Positions 23,082-30,274 of a stretch of 35,801 bases of DNA are shown here, piece after piece. The position numbers were made by a program, and so were the translations under genes. This DNA comes from AC-32 sp045806105 (GTDB taxonomy: Bacteria > Actinomycetota > Thermoleophilia > Gaiellales > Gaiellaceae). The stretch covers positions 1 through 35,801 of the forward strand of contig JBJMJY010000104.1 in NCBI GenBank assembly GCA_045806105.1. The letters run 5' to 3'. The notes beneath the pieces were generated by a model. That model saw only the letters and a program-made list of their open reading frames with translations, did not search any database and had not been told where the DNA came from. Every line of letters begins with the position of its first letter. Position 1 is the stretch's first letter.

Positions 23082-24521
23082 ATGCCTGTCGACGAAGCCG
23101 CTCGGCCGCGGGAAGTGGAGGTCCAGGCCCTTGACGCGGCTCGGCTCGAGCCGCTGATCGGGCCGGGCCGGCTCGCTCGTTACGAGGCGATCGCAGAGGC
23201 CACGCAGACGCGGCTTGCCGGACGAGCCGTGCTGAACGTCAACTCGACGGCCACAGGCGGGGGCGTGGCGGAGATGCTGCAGACGCTGCTCGCCTACGGC
23301 CGCGGCGCGGGCCTCGACGTCCGCTGGCTCGTGATCCAGGGCGATCCGGAGTTCTTCGCGATCACGAAGCGGATCCACAACGGTCTCTACGGGTCACCAG
23401 GCGACGGCGCCGCCCTCGGCGAGGCGGAACGCCTTCACTACGAGCGAGTCTCGCGTCGGAACGCGGAGGAGCTGCTGGCGGTCGTCCGGGCCGGCGACGT
23501 GGTGCTCGTCCACGATCCGCAGCCGGCTGGCATTGCGGCCGCCCTGCGGGGAGCCGGTGCGCGGATCGTCTGGCGCTGTCACGTCGGGATCGACGAGCCA
23601 AACGAATGGAGCGAGCGCGCCTGGGCGTTCCTGCGGCCCTACCTTGATGAGGTGGACGCGTTCGTGTTCTCGCGGCGCGCGTTCGCTCCCTCGTGGGCCG
23701 CCCCCGAGCGTACGCACGTGATTCCGCCGTCGATCGATCCGTTCTCCGCGAAGAACGAGCCAATCTCGCGGCGAAACGTCCGGCTTGCGCTCGCGTACGT
23801 CGGCCTGCTCGGCGGTGACGGAAGCGTTCCGGCGGTGCCCTTCACGCGCCGCGACGGCTCGCCCGGACGGATCAACCGCCGCGTCGACGTGCTCCAGACC
23901 GGTCCGCCGCCGCCGCCCGACGCGCCGCTCGTCGTCCAAGTGTCCCGCTGGGATCGCATGAAGGACATGCCGGGCGTGATGACCGGTTTCGCAACGCACG
24001 TCGATCCGGCGCTCGGTGCTCACCTCCTGTTGGCGGGGCCCGCGGTCACGGGCGTGGCTGACGACCCCGAGGCGGCCGAGGTTCTCGAGGAGTGCGTCGC
24101 GCTCTGGCGCGACCTACCGCACGCCCTGCGCAGCCGCGTCCACCTGGCCTGCACGCCGATGGCCGATCCGGACGAGGCCGCCTCGATCGTGAACGCCCTC
24201 CAGCGGCATGCCTCGGTGGTCGTCCAGAAGAGCCTGGCGGAGGGCTTCGGTTTGACCGTGGCGGAGGCGATGTGGAAGGGGCGACCGATCGTCGCGAGTG
24301 CCGTCGGCGGGATCGTCGACCAGATCGTCGACGGCGTCCACGGGGTGCTCGTCGAGGATCCTCGCGACCTGCGTGTCTTCGGCTCCGCGGTCGAGACGCT
24401 CCTGCGCGATCGCGCCGAGGCCGAAAGGCTCGGCGAGAATGCGCGCGGCCGCGCGGGGGCGGAGTTCCTCGGCGACCGTCACCTGGAGCAGTACGGCCGG
24501 CTGCTCGAGCAGCTTGGCTGA
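23082..24521 (+). CDS. treT: GT4-family trehalose synthase (TreT-like)
   Basis: A 479-residue retaining GT-B glycosyltransferase. The N-terminal domain holds NVNSTATGGGVAEMLQTLLAYGRGAGLDVRW, the hallmark of trehalose glycosyltransferring synthase, which joins NDP-glucose and glucose to make trehalose reversibly. The C-terminal GT4 domain holds VVQVSRWDRMKDMPG and the E-x7-E donor motif AEGFGLTVAEAMWKGRPIVAS. I chose ATG 23082, 7 bases after the UspA stop; the longer frame from 23040 overlaps it. Trehalose is a stress protectant, which matches the UspA neighbour. The substrate (ADP- or UDP-glucose) cannot be told from sequence. Confidence 0.85.
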   Translation: MPVDEAARPREVEVQALDAARLEPLIGPGRLARYEAIAEATQTRLAGRAVLNVNSTATGGGVAEMLQTLLAYGRGAGLDVRWLVIQGDPEFFAITKRIHNGLYGSPGDGAALGEAERLHYERVSRRNAEELLAVVRAGDVVLVHDPQPAGIAAALRGAGARIVWRCHVGIDEPNEWSERAWAFLRPYLDEVDAFVFSRRAFAPSWAAPERTHVIPPSIDPFSAKNEPISRRNVRLALAYVGLLGGDGSVPAVPFTRRDGSPGRINRRVDVLQTGPPPPPDAPLVVQVSRWDRMKDMPGVMTGFATHVDPALGAHLLLAGPAVTGVADDPEAAEVLEECVALWRDLPHALRSRVHLACTPMADPDEAASIVNALQRHASVVVQKSLAEGFGLTVAEAMWKGRPIVASAVGGIVDQIVDGVHGVLVEDPRDLRVFGSAVETLLRDRAEAERLGENARGRAGAEFLGDRHLEQYGRLLEQLG

Positions 24522-24533
24522 GCGGGCCGCGCG

Positions 24534-24707
24534 GTGGACGCGCTGTGGGTGACGCTCGCCGCGTTCGTGACGGCGCTCGCGACCGGCATCGGCGCGCTGC
24601 CGTTCGCATTCCTGTTCGTCAAGCAGCTCAAGCCGTTCCTGCCGGTCGCGCCCCGCTTCGCTGGCGGCGCGATGGTCTGGCTACAGCTGGCTCTGCTAGG
24701 TCACTGA
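24534..24707 (+). pseudogene. ZIP-family transporter N-terminal remnant or 57-residue membrane protein
   Basis: A 57-codon frame from GTG 24534, 12 bases after the trehalose-synthase stop. It begins VDALWVTLAAFVTALATGIGALPF, which resembles the first helix of actinobacterial ZIP metal transporters, and continues into a second hydrophobic stretch (AGGAMVWLQLALLGH) before a stop. A full ZIP protein is about 230-270 residues with eight helices and His-rich motifs; none of that follows in any forward frame. It is either a truncated relic or a small two-helix protein that kept the start. No frame-shift restoring the rest was found. Confidence 0.45.
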
Positions 24708-24805
24708 CGGTGGGACGCGGCGCGGTTCGGATACGCGGGAAGGCCGCAGCCGAATGGCGGGAACCTCACGATGTCCCCACGCCAACGAACGTGGACACTC
24801 GGGCC

Positions 24806-25813
24806 ATGGACGATCTCGCGCTCGACAGCGCGGCATTCCAATGGCGCGAAGCGCTTGATGCGGCCACCGACAGCCTCGACACCGTAAGTCGCAGCCGACA
24901 GGCGCTCCGCTTTTCGACAGCCGAGCTCGGAACGAGGGTGACGGAGCTGAGGCACGAGCGCGATATGACCGAGCGCGACCTCGAGCGGCTCGCCGGCACG
25001 ACGCACGCCCAGCTCCATCGACACATGCATGGGCCTCGCGCATGCGGAGCGCGGTTGGGTCTCGGCGAGGTCGTCGAAGGGTGCGTGCTCGAACTGGACG
25101 GCGTGCTCACGCCGAGCACGGACTTGCATGCGGCTGCGTGGCAGGCCACCTTCGACGAGTTCCTCGCTCGGCATCATCAGCATCCGGGCGGCCGCTTCGA
25201 ACCCGGGCGACCGTTCGACTCGCGCGGCGACTACTTCCGGTACCTCCACGGCAGGCCGCGCATCGATGGCGTCCACCGGTTTCTCGACAGCCGCGGGATT
25301 CGCCTCCCGAACGGGGATCCGTGGGAAGCGCCGAGCGACGACACGGCATGGGGCGTGGCCGCCCGCAAGAACCATGTTCTCCAGCGCCTCCTGCGCCAGG
25401 ACGGGATCAGGGCCTACGAAGGCGTCGTTCGGTTTCTCGAGCTCGCCCGTGAGGCTCACCTGGGGCTCGCCATCGTCTCGGCGAGCGCGAACGCCGCGGA
25501 GATCCTCGACCGCGCAGGGCTATTCGGCCTTGTTGGTTACGTCCTCGACGGACACGCCATGTCGGACGAGCGCATTCGTCCGAAGCCCGAGCCGGACTCG
25601 ATCCTCGCAGCCTGCCGCCGTCTCGGCATCGCGCCCGGCGCGGTCGCGACGTTCGAGACGACAGCTGCCGGAATCGCCGCGGGCCGGGCGGCCGGAGTCG
25701 ACCGCGTGATCATCGTCGACCTCGGCGCGGCCTCGTTGAGCAGCCCCGCGGCAAGCACGGCTGATCGGGTCGTCTCGGCGCTGTCCGAGCTGATTGACCC
25801 CGACCTGACCTAG
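24806..25813 (+). CDS. HAD-superfamily protein, beta-phosphoglucomutase-like, degenerate active site
   Basis: A 335-residue protein from ATG 24806. The first 85 residues form a helical, charged extension. A beta-phosphoglucomutase-like HAD domain follows, but motif I is VLELDGVLT where the family has a D-x-D: the nucleophilic Asp is Glu (E96) and D98 remains. Motif II S225 and motif III K260 (RPKPEPDS) are kept. Motif IV is FETTAAG instead of FEDxxxG, so E284 is kept and the next Asp is T285. Loss of the nucleophile and one magnesium ligand suggests a weak or non-catalytic protein. It sits after the trehalose synthase, where a true beta-phosphoglucomutase would fit trehalose breakdown. The stop is followed by a weak dyad. 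Confidence 0.85.
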   Translation: MDDLALDSAAFQWREALDAATDSLDTVSRSRQALRFSTAELGTRVTELRHERDMTERDLERLAGTTHAQLHRHMHGPRACGARLGLGEVVEGCVLELDGVLTPSTDLHAAAWQATFDEFLARHHQHPGGRFEPGRPFDSRGDYFRYLHGRPRIDGVHRFLDSRGIRLPNGDPWEAPSDDTAWGVAARKNHVLQRLLRQDGIRAYEGVVRFLELAREAHLGLAIVSASANAAEILDRAGLFGLVGYVLDGHAMSDERIRPKPEPDSILAACRRLGIAPGAVATFETTAAGIAAGRAAGVDRVIIVDLGAASLSSPAASTADRVVSALSELIDPDLT

Positions 25814-25945
25814 CCAACCTGACAGGCTGGTCGTGACCGCCGTCGATGTCGCGCCGTCCGGCGGATTCGGCCTCACCGCGTCGGCCGGTGCTGGTCGTGC
25901 GCGGTAGCGCAGCACGCCACTCGGCTTTCGACGCCGTGTGACCGG

Positions 25946-25960
25946 TGCGGGAAACCCGCA
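25946..25960. repeat. Perfect hairpin 1 in the leader
   Basis: TGCGGG-AAA-CCCGCA, a 6-base perfect stem with a 3-base loop. It is the first of three hairpins upstream of the gene at 26088. Confidence 0.55.
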
Positions 25961-25965
25961 AACGA

Positions 25966-25998
25966 GAGCCGGGATCGACCGCAGCGAGATCCCGGCTC
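25966..25998. repeat. Perfect hairpin 2 in the leader
   Basis: Arms GAGCCGGGATC (25966-25976) and GATCCCGGCTC (25988-25998) form a perfect 11-base stem around an 11-base loop. There is no T-tract after it. It could be a terminator of the HAD unit, a transcript-stabilising element or part of an attenuator. Confidence 0.6.
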
Positions 25999-26044
25999 GC
26001 TACCGATGGCTCCGAGCGGGATCACGCGGAGACTCCGTCCACAA

Positions 26045-26068
26045 GGTCGAGTAGCACAAAGCTCGACC
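26045..26068. repeat. Perfect hairpin 3, next to the ribosome site
   Basis: Arms GGTCGAG (26045-26051) and CTCGACC (26062-26068) form a 7-base stem with a 10-base A-rich loop. The right arm ends about six bases before GGAAGGAG, the ribosome site of the gene at 26088, so folding could affect translation. Confidence 0.55.
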
Positions 26069-26087
26069 GCGACGGAAGGAGAAGACG

Positions 26088-26753
26088 GTGAGAAAGTTCT
26101 TCGAGATCGGCGGAGTGGTCGCAGCCGTCATCCTGATCGCGTTCGGCATCACGTCGATCGTGGTCGGCGTCAACGGCCGCGACACCGTGCAGTCGAGCCT
26201 CCAGCAGGAGCAGATCGTCGGCTCGCCCGACATGACGCCGGCGGCAATCAAGGCCGAGGCCGCGAAGGCGGGCCTTCCGGTCGACCAGCTCAGCCTCCCG
26301 ACGACGTCGGTCGCGGGAAAGAAGATCGACACGGGCGACGAGGCGCGCGCGTTCGCGGGGTACATGCGAATCCACGCGCTCGAGGCAACTGGCGGCCTGA
26401 CCTACGCGCAGATGGGCCGCTTCATGGCGAAGCCCGGGACGCCGGCGAGGTTCACCGATGGCCACGGCGCCACGAGCGACGAGCGGTACGCGCTCGTCGA
26501 CCCGAACACGAAGCAGCCGGTCGACAACGGCGCTCGGAACCTCTGGGTGACCGAGACCGCGCTGACGACCGCGCTGAACACGAGCTACATGGCCGAGCGC
26601 GTCTCGCTCTTCGGAATCGCGATGGGCGCCGCGTTGCTGCTCGCCGGGATCGGCTTCGGGATCCTGGCAGTCGGCGGAGCGCTGGAAGGCAAGCCGGCGT
26701 TTGGCTTCGGACGCAAGCAGGCGCCGAACGGCGGTGTCGCGGCCAAGGCCTAA
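26088..26753 (+). CDS. Conserved two-helix membrane protein of unknown function
   Basis: A 221-residue protein from GTG 26088 with GGAAGGAG upstream. Helix 1 is at about 6-28 (GGVVAAVILIAFGITSIVVGV). An extracytoplasmic region of about 140 residues includes QIVGSPDMTPAAIKAEAAKAGLPV and TYAQMGRFM. Helix 2 is at about 173-200, and the tail is short and basic. I recall near-identical uncharacterised actinobacterial proteins with the same RxxFEIGG...VxGVNG start; no function is known. It follows a 274-base leader with three hairpins and ends at a strong terminator shared with the converging response-regulator gene. Confidence 0.8.
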   Translation: MRKFFEIGGVVAAVILIAFGITSIVVGVNGRDTVQSSLQQEQIVGSPDMTPAAIKAEAAKAGLPVDQLSLPTTSVAGKKIDTGDEARAFAGYMRIHALEATGGLTYAQMGRFMAKPGTPARFTDGHGATSDERYALVDPNTKQPVDNGARNLWVTETALTTALNTSYMAERVSLFGIAMGAALLLAGIGFGILAVGGALEGKPAFGFGRKQAPNGGVAAKA

Positions 26754-26776
26754 GAAGCTCCTCCCGTCGCAACGGC

Positions 26777-26800
26777 AAGGGCCGCCCTCGGGCGGCCCTT
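26777..26800. terminator. Strong bidirectional terminator
   Basis: AAGGGCCGCCC-TC-GGGCGGCCCTT, an 11-base perfect stem between the converging ends at 26753 and 26804. A-rich and T-rich bases flank the stem at each base. It probably serves both strands. Confidence 0.8.
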
Positions 26801-26803
26801 CGC

Positions 26804-27451
26804 CTATTCGTGCTCGTCCAGCAGGCCGCGGTCGAGCGCGTAGCGGACGAGCTCTGCGCGGCTCGAGAGGCGGAGCTTCTGCATGATGTGCGCGCGGTGC
26901 GTCTCGGCCGTGCGCACGGAGATGTAGAGCTGCTTCGCGATCTCCTGGTTCGTGTGGCCGAGCGCGAGCAGGCGCAGCACCTCGCCCTCACGCTCCGAGA
27001 GCGGGTCCTCCTCCGCGCGCCGGCGCTCCTCCGAGTCTGCGGCCACAAGGCGGGCGCCGAGCTCCGGGTCGACGTAACGGCCCCCGCCGGCGACCTCGCG
27101 CACCGCGGCGACGACCTCGCTGTCCGCCGCCTCCTTCAGCACATAGCCCCTCGCGCCGGCGTCGAAGGCCTCGCGAACATAGCGCGGGTCGTCCTGCATC
27201 GAGAGCATGAGGATCTTCGTCTCCGGGTTCTCGTGCAGCAGCGTCGGGATGATCTCGAGCCCGCTCTGGTCCGGCATCACGACGTCCAGCAGGATCACGT
27301 CGGGCTTGAGCGCGCGCGCCTCGAAGATCGCATCGCGGGCGCTGCCGGCCTCGCCGACGGGCTCGATCCCCTCGCCGGCCTCGAGCACGAGCCTCAGCCC
27401 CGAGCGAACGACCGCGTGGTCGTCGACGATCAGAACCCGCGTACCGCTCAC
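26804..27451 (-). CDS. NarL/FixJ-family (LuxR-type) response regulator, DevR-like
   Basis: A 215-residue response regulator. The receiver domain (1-120) has acidic pair D10, D11, phosphoacceptor D56 (DVILLDVVMPDQSG), the S/T switch at LSMQDD and K in GYVLKEA. The C-terminal LuxR helix-turn-helix (about 148-205) reads LSEREGEVLRLLALGHTNQEIAKQLYISVRTAETHRAHIMQKL. Start GTG 27451 overlaps the kinase stop (GTGA), so it is the cognate partner of the kinase. It converges on the membrane-protein gene with a terminator between. Targets are probably among the nearby stress and carbon genes, but I found no convincing repeated binding site. Confidence 0.92.
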   Translation of the reverse strand: MSGTRVLIVDDHAVVRSGLRLVLEAGEGIEPVGEAGSARDAIFEARALKPDVILLDVVMPDQSGLEIIPTLLHENPETKILMLSMQDDPRYVREAFDAGARGYVLKEAADSEVVAAVREVAGGGRYVDPELGARLVAADSEERRRAEEDPLSEREGEVLRLLALGHTNQEIAKQLYISVRTAETHRAHIMQKLRLSSRAELVRYALDRGLLDEHE

Positions 27452-29079
27452 ACGGGCACCTCGACCGCCACCGTCGTGCCGCTCCGCTCGCTCGACTCGA
27501 TCGTGAGCGTGCCGTCGAGGAGCTCGATTCGCTCGCGCATGCCGATCAGGCCGACGCCGTCGCCGGTCCCCGCCCCTGGGTCGAAGCCCTGCCCGTCGTC
27601 CTCGATCACCGCTTTGATCCTGCCATCCGACCGGGTCAGCAGCACGCTCACCCGCTGCGCGCGGGAGTGCTTGACCACGTTCGTGAGCGCCTCCTGGACG
27701 ATCCGGTAGATCGCGGTCTCGATCTCGGGCGGCAGGCGGTCGGTTATCGCTCCGACCTCGAGGTCGACCGCGATCCCGGTCTGCTCGGCGAAGCCGCTCG
27801 TCAGGCGCTCGAGGGCGGGGACGAGGCCGAAGTCGTCGAGCACCTTGGGGCGCAGCTCGACCGCGAGGCGCCGCACGTCCTGCAGGGTCGCGACCACGAG
27901 CTCGCGCAGGCGCGCGACCGACTCCGGCTCGGCGCCCTCGAGCTGCTTGAGCCCGAGCAGGATCGAGGTCAGCGCCTGGCCCGTCTCGTCGTGGAGCTCA
28001 CGCGCCAGGCGCTGCCGCTCGAGCTCCTGCGCCGCGACGATCCGCCGCAGCGCGTCGCGCGCGACGCGCTCCGAAAGCTCGACGCCGACCGCCGCCCGCG
28101 ACGCGAACGTCTCGGCGAGGCGCACGTCGTCGTGCTCGAAGCGTGCGTCGGGCGTCGTGAGCTTGTCGTAGGCCGTCAGCACGCCGATCGGCCGTCCGTG
28201 CACGAGCAGTGGCACCCATAGGCCTGCACGGGCACCGATCCCGCGGGTGAACTCGAGGTTCACCTCCCGGTCGTCGAGCAGCGAGTCGACGCGCTCGCTG
28301 CGGCCGCGTTCGAGTACCCGTCCGGCCTTCGACTGCGCACGCTCGACCATCCGGCCGACGATCTGGTCGGCGCCGTCGCCGGCCGCGGTGACGATCCGCA
28401 GCTGGTCCTCGCCGGCCGGAAGGGCGACTGCGACCAGGCGCGCCTCGAGCAGCTCCTTGAGCCGCTTAGCGAGGAGGTCGAGCAGGACGTCGACGTCGGT
28501 CTCGCGCGCAAGTTCGCCGCTCCCGTCGATCAGCGACTCTAGCTGGCGCGACCAGCGCGTCGAGGACTCGTAGAGGCGGGCGTTCTCGATCGCGACCGCC
28601 GCCTGCGACGCGAGCAAGCCGACGAGCTCCTGGTCGGCCTCGGTGAAGTCCGCGCCCTCGGTCTTGTCGGCGAGGTAGAGATTGCCGTAGGCGACGCCGC
28701 GCAGCAGGATCGGCGCGCCGAGGAAGGTGGTCATCGGCGGGTGGTTCGGAGGGAAGCCGACGGAGGGCGGGTCGTCGCCTATGGCGTGCAGCCGCAGCGG
28801 CCGCGCGTCGCGGATCAGCGCGCCGAGGATCCCGCGGCCGTGGGGCGGGTCGCCGATGGCGGCCCGCGTGGCGTCGTCGACTCCGTGGGTGATGAAGCGC
28901 TCGAGGTGGGAGCCGGTCGGGTCGATCACGCCGAGCGCCGCGTAGCGGGCGCCCGCCAGCTCCGCCGCGACCGAGGTCAGCCGCTGCAGCAGGTTGTCGA
29001 GCGACAGCTCCGAGGCCAGGGCGATTCCAGCCTCCAGCAGGGCCCGCAGCCGCAGCTCGCTCGGCGACGCAGACTCCAC
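27448..29079 (-). CDS. DevS-like histidine kinase with two GAF domains
   Basis: A 543-residue cytoplasmic sensor kinase. GAF 1 lies at about 26-169 and GAF 2 at about 195-340. The HisKA_3 dimerisation domain has LERQRLARELHDETGQALTSILLGLKQLE, with phosphoacceptor H363. The HATPase domain at about 445-540 has IVQEALTNVVKHSRA, DDGQGFDP and GVGLIGMRERIELL. GAF 1 contains SVGFPPNHPPMTTFLGAPI, similar to the DevS/DosT haem-GAF segment, with a His (H113) at about the place I remember for the haem ligand; haem binding is not proven. I chose GTG 29079, where family similarity begins; the longer frame runs into the divergent gene. There are no transmembrane helices. It forms an operon with the response regulator. 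Confidence 0.88.
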   Translation of the reverse strand: MESASPSELRLRALLEAGIALASELSLDNLLQRLTSVAAELAGARYAALGVIDPTGSHLERFITHGVDDATRAAIGDPPHGRGILGALIRDARPLRLHAIGDDPPSVGFPPNHPPMTTFLGAPILLRGVAYGNLYLADKTEGADFTEADQELVGLLASQAAVAIENARLYESSTRWSRQLESLIDGSGELARETDVDVLLDLLAKRLKELLEARLVAVALPAGEDQLRIVTAAGDGADQIVGRMVERAQSKAGRVLERGRSERVDSLLDDREVNLEFTRGIGARAGLWVPLLVHGRPIGVLTAYDKLTTPDARFEHDDVRLAETFASRAAVGVELSERVARDALRRIVAAQELERQRLARELHDETGQALTSILLGLKQLEGAEPESVARLRELVVATLQDVRRLAVELRPKVLDDFGLVPALERLTSGFAEQTGIAVDLEVGAITDRLPPEIETAIYRIVQEALTNVVKHSRAQRVSVLLTRSDGRIKAVIEDDGQGFDPGAGTGDGVGLIGMRERIELLDGTLTIESSERSGTTVAVEVPV

Positions 29080-29182
29080 GCACTCAGCGTACTGCGGAAA
29101 AGCCGGACCTTGGCTCGGTGCGGGCGCTGATGCGGTGTGCCGGGGGGCACGCGAGGCTGAGGGCGAGCCGAAAGGAGGAGCC
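29080..29182. promoter_or_regulatory. Divergent region between kinase and alcohol dehydrogenase
   Basis: These 103 bases must hold promoters for both directions. An inverted repeat GTGCC-GGGG-GGCAC lies at 29137-29150, 33 bases before the dehydrogenase ATG. It does not resemble the DosR box (GGGACT...AGTCCC) closely, so I do not claim regulator binding. The dehydrogenase ribosome site AAAGGAGGAG is at 29171-29180. Confidence 0.45.
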
Positions 29183-30274
29183 ATGAAGGCACTCGTGTAT
29201 CACGGTCCCGGGAAGCGTTCCTGGGACGAGGTCCCGGATCCCGCGATCCAGCAGCCGACCGACGCAATCGTCCGGATCGACTCGGCGACGATCTGCGGGA
29301 CCGACCTCCACATCCTCGAGGGCGATGTCCCCGAGGTGCAGCCCGGCACGATCCTCGGCCACGAGGCGGTCGGCACGGTCATCGAGGTCGGCGACGCGGT
29401 GACGACGCTCGAGCCCGGGGACCGCGTGCTTGTGTCGTGCATCACCTCGTGCGGGCGCTGCCGTTTCTGCAAGGGAGGCCACTACGGGCTCTGCACGGGG
29501 GGCGGCGGCTGGATCTTCGGCCATCTGATCGACGGGCTGCAGGCCGCGCTCGCACGGGTGCCGTTCGCCGACACCTCGGTCTACAAGGTGCCGGATGAGC
29601 TCACCGACGAGCAGGTGCTGTTCGTCGCCGACATCCTCCCGACCGCCTACGAGGTCGGCGTGCTGAACGGCGACGTGCAGCCGGGCGACACCGTCGCGGT
29701 CGTCGGGGCAGGGCCGATCGGCCTGGCCGCGATCATGATGGCGAAGCTGTACACCCCCGGGCGGATCGTCGCGATCGACCTCGCGCCGGCGCGGCTCGAG
29801 AAGGCGTTCGAGTTCGGGGTCGACATCGTGATCGACAACAGCCGCGAGGACGCGGTGGAGCGAGTGATGCAGCTCACCGGCGGGCTCGGCGCGGACGTCG
29901 CGATCGAGGCCGTCGGCGTGCCGGAGACATTCGAGCTCTGTGCCGACATCGTGCGGCCCGGGGGCCACGTTGCGACCGTCGGGGTTCACGGCCACCCGGC
30001 TACGCTCCACCTGGAGAAGCTGTGGATCCGGGACGTGACGATCATGACCGGCCTTGTGGACACGTTCTCCACGCCGAGGCTGCTGGAGCTGATCGCGAAC
30101 GGGCGGCTCGACCCGACGCCGTTCGCCACGCACCGCTTCCCGCTTGCCGAGACGATGGCGGCCTACGACATCTTCGCTGCCGCCGCCGAGACCAACGCGC
30201 TGAAGGTCGTGCTCGAGGGCGAGCCGGCGCGGCGCGAGGAGCGCGAGCGTGAAGGAACCGCAGTTGGCATCTAG
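29183..30274 (+). CDS. Zinc-dependent alcohol dehydrogenase (MDR superfamily)
   Basis: A 363-residue medium-chain dehydrogenase. Catalytic zinc ligands are C38 (ICGTDLH) and the H60-E61 pair in ILGHEAVG. The structural zinc site is C90, C93, C96 and C104 (CGRCRFCKGGHYGLC). The NAD(P)-binding Rossmann motif is VAVVGAGPIGLAAIMMAKL. It interconverts an alcohol and an aldehyde or ketone; an NAD-linked short-chain alcohol is likely. ATG 29183 with AAAGGAGGAG is clear; upstream frame is a kinase shadow. The 3' end overlaps the start of the acyl-CoA synthetase fusion by 26 bases, so the two are co-expressed. Confidence 0.92.
   Translation: MKALVYHGPGKRSWDEVPDPAIQQPTDAIVRIDSATICGTDLHILEGDVPEVQPGTILGHEAVGTVIEVGDAVTTLEPGDRVLVSCITSCGRCRFCKGGHYGLCTGGGGWIFGHLIDGLQAALARVPFADTSVYKVPDELTDEQVLFVADILPTAYEVGVLNGDVQPGDTVAVVGAGPIGLAAIMMAKLYTPGRIVAIDLAPARLEKAFEFGVDIVIDNSREDAVERVMQLTGGLGADVAIEAVGVPETFELCADIVRPGGHVATVGVHGHPATLHLEKLWIRDVTIMTGLVDTFSTPRLLELIANGRLDPTPFATHRFPLAETMAAYDIFAAAAETNALKVVLEGEPARREEREREGTAVGI

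Larger units (their letters stand above)
25814..26087. other. Long intergenic region with hairpin-rich leader
   Basis: 274 bases with no gene I can support. It holds three perfect hairpins (25946-25960, 25966-25998, 26045-26068), listed separately, and a poor dyad just after the HAD stop (CCA-A-CCTG near 25815) that may help termination. The promoter of the next gene must lie here; I could not fix its boxes. No small open frame in it looks real. Confidence 0.5.

Noticed and set aside
29080..29182. Possible DosR box for the DevR-like regulator
   Set aside because: The only inverted repeat (GTGCC-GGGG-GGCAC) does not match the GGGACT-type consensus, so I do not report it as a DosR site.
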